From: Corallococcus silvisoli
GTDB lineage: Bacteria > Myxococcota > Myxococcia > Myxococcales > Myxococcaceae
Length of the DNA stretch: 64,000 bases
Direction: 5' to 3'
NCBI RefSeq assembly: GCF_009909145.1
Contig: NZ_JAAAPJ010000001.1
Span: forward strand, 868,001 to 932,000
In this document: positions 63,868 through 64,000 of the stretch, in pieces
How the letters are laid out: the number at the start of each line of letters is the position of its first letter
How positions within the stretch are numbered: the first letter of the stretch is position 1
Translations under genes and position numbers: made by a program
The notes under the pieces: model-generated
Told to the model about the DNA's origin: nothing
The model's database searches: none
Seen by the model: the letters and a program-made list of their open reading frames with translations, nothing else

Positions 63868-64000
63868 TCAGTCCTCCGTCAGCAGGAGGCTCCAGAGCAG
63901 CACCTTCTTCTTGCCAGGGGGCCGGTGCAGGCAGCGGAGCGGGCCGTCCTGGGACGCGACGAACACGATGGCGCCGGAGTGCTGGTTGGCGAAGACGGCC
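63868..64000 (-). CDS. C-terminal end of an unrecognised gene (start outside window)
   Basis: The last 43 or so codons of a minus-strand frame run in from the window edge and stop at 63868-63870. They encode a segment with GAIVFVASQDGPLRCLHRP and end KKKVLLWSLLLTED. It is too short to name. The frame precedes the toxin gene by 45 bases in the same direction, so it could belong to the same transcript. Confidence 0.5.
   Translation of the reverse strand, partial: AVFANQHSGAIVFVASQDGPLRCLHRPPGKKKVLLWSLLLTED

Overview
The window is chromosomal DNA from a high-GC deltaproteobacterium-type genome, most likely a myxobacterium of the Corallococcus/Myxococcus group. This rests on the very high third-position GC, the many two-component and enhancer-binding regulators, and two lipoprotein-toxin/immunity pairs of the kind known from myxobacterial kin discrimination. 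No rRNA, tRNA or CRISPR array was found. Almost all of the sequence is coding, and many neighbouring genes overlap by ATGA or GTGA, so operons are easy to read.

Layout. 1-1974 is a low-GC accessory segment: the end of an unrecognised gene, an adenine-N6 DNA methyltransferase and non-coding DNA. 1975-9242 holds sua5, a TIGR01777 epimerase and a four-gene GldA/GldF/GldG-type ABC transporter operon. 9252-12800 (minus) is an unusual operon of a GvpA-like protein, a sensor kinase, a receiver protein and a GvpL/F-type protein. 13027-19773 carries a FAD/Rieske oxidoreductase, a hemerythrin, an AlkA-like glycosylase, a GFA enzyme, an AmpG-like permease, a SIMPL protein and an aminotransferase.

19777-23040 is a peroxide-stress block (ahpC, ahpD, dps). 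The 3' end of dps is duplicated as a 118-bp direct repeat. Between the copies lie a rusA-like phage-gene fragment, a SitA-like lipoprotein toxin and a SUKH immunity protein. 23501-29546 is an OMF-MFP-RND efflux operon with a minisatellite made from the 3' end of the outer-membrane gene. 29670-34390 has a LolA-like secreted protein, a LytS/LytTR pair with two candidate 21-bp-period operators, and a sigma-54 enhancer-binding protein. 34448-38712 has a charged secreted protein, a protein of unknown function, and 5-oxoprolinase genes pxpC and a pxpA-pxpB fusion.

38740-42763 is an acyl-CoA dehydrogenase/APH-like kinase/histidine phosphatase operon with a divergent LysR regulator. 42788-49124 is a TetR-controlled second RND system with a clear promoter and tandem operators. 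49192-54544 covers cysteine metabolism (class V aminotransferase, cysK, cysE), an acyl-CoA ligase and a TfoX-like protein with a histone-H1-like tail. 54554-61803 has a PAS histidine kinase, an MFS exporter, an S9 peptidase and a MocR regulator with a visible operator. 61907-63822 is a second lipoprotein toxin (AHH nuclease type) with an imm11 immunity gene, followed by the end of one more gene at the window edge.

The most notable features are the toxin/immunity cassette captured between duplicated dps ends, the gas-vesicle-like two-component operon, the gene-end-derived minisatellite, and the candidate LytTR operators.
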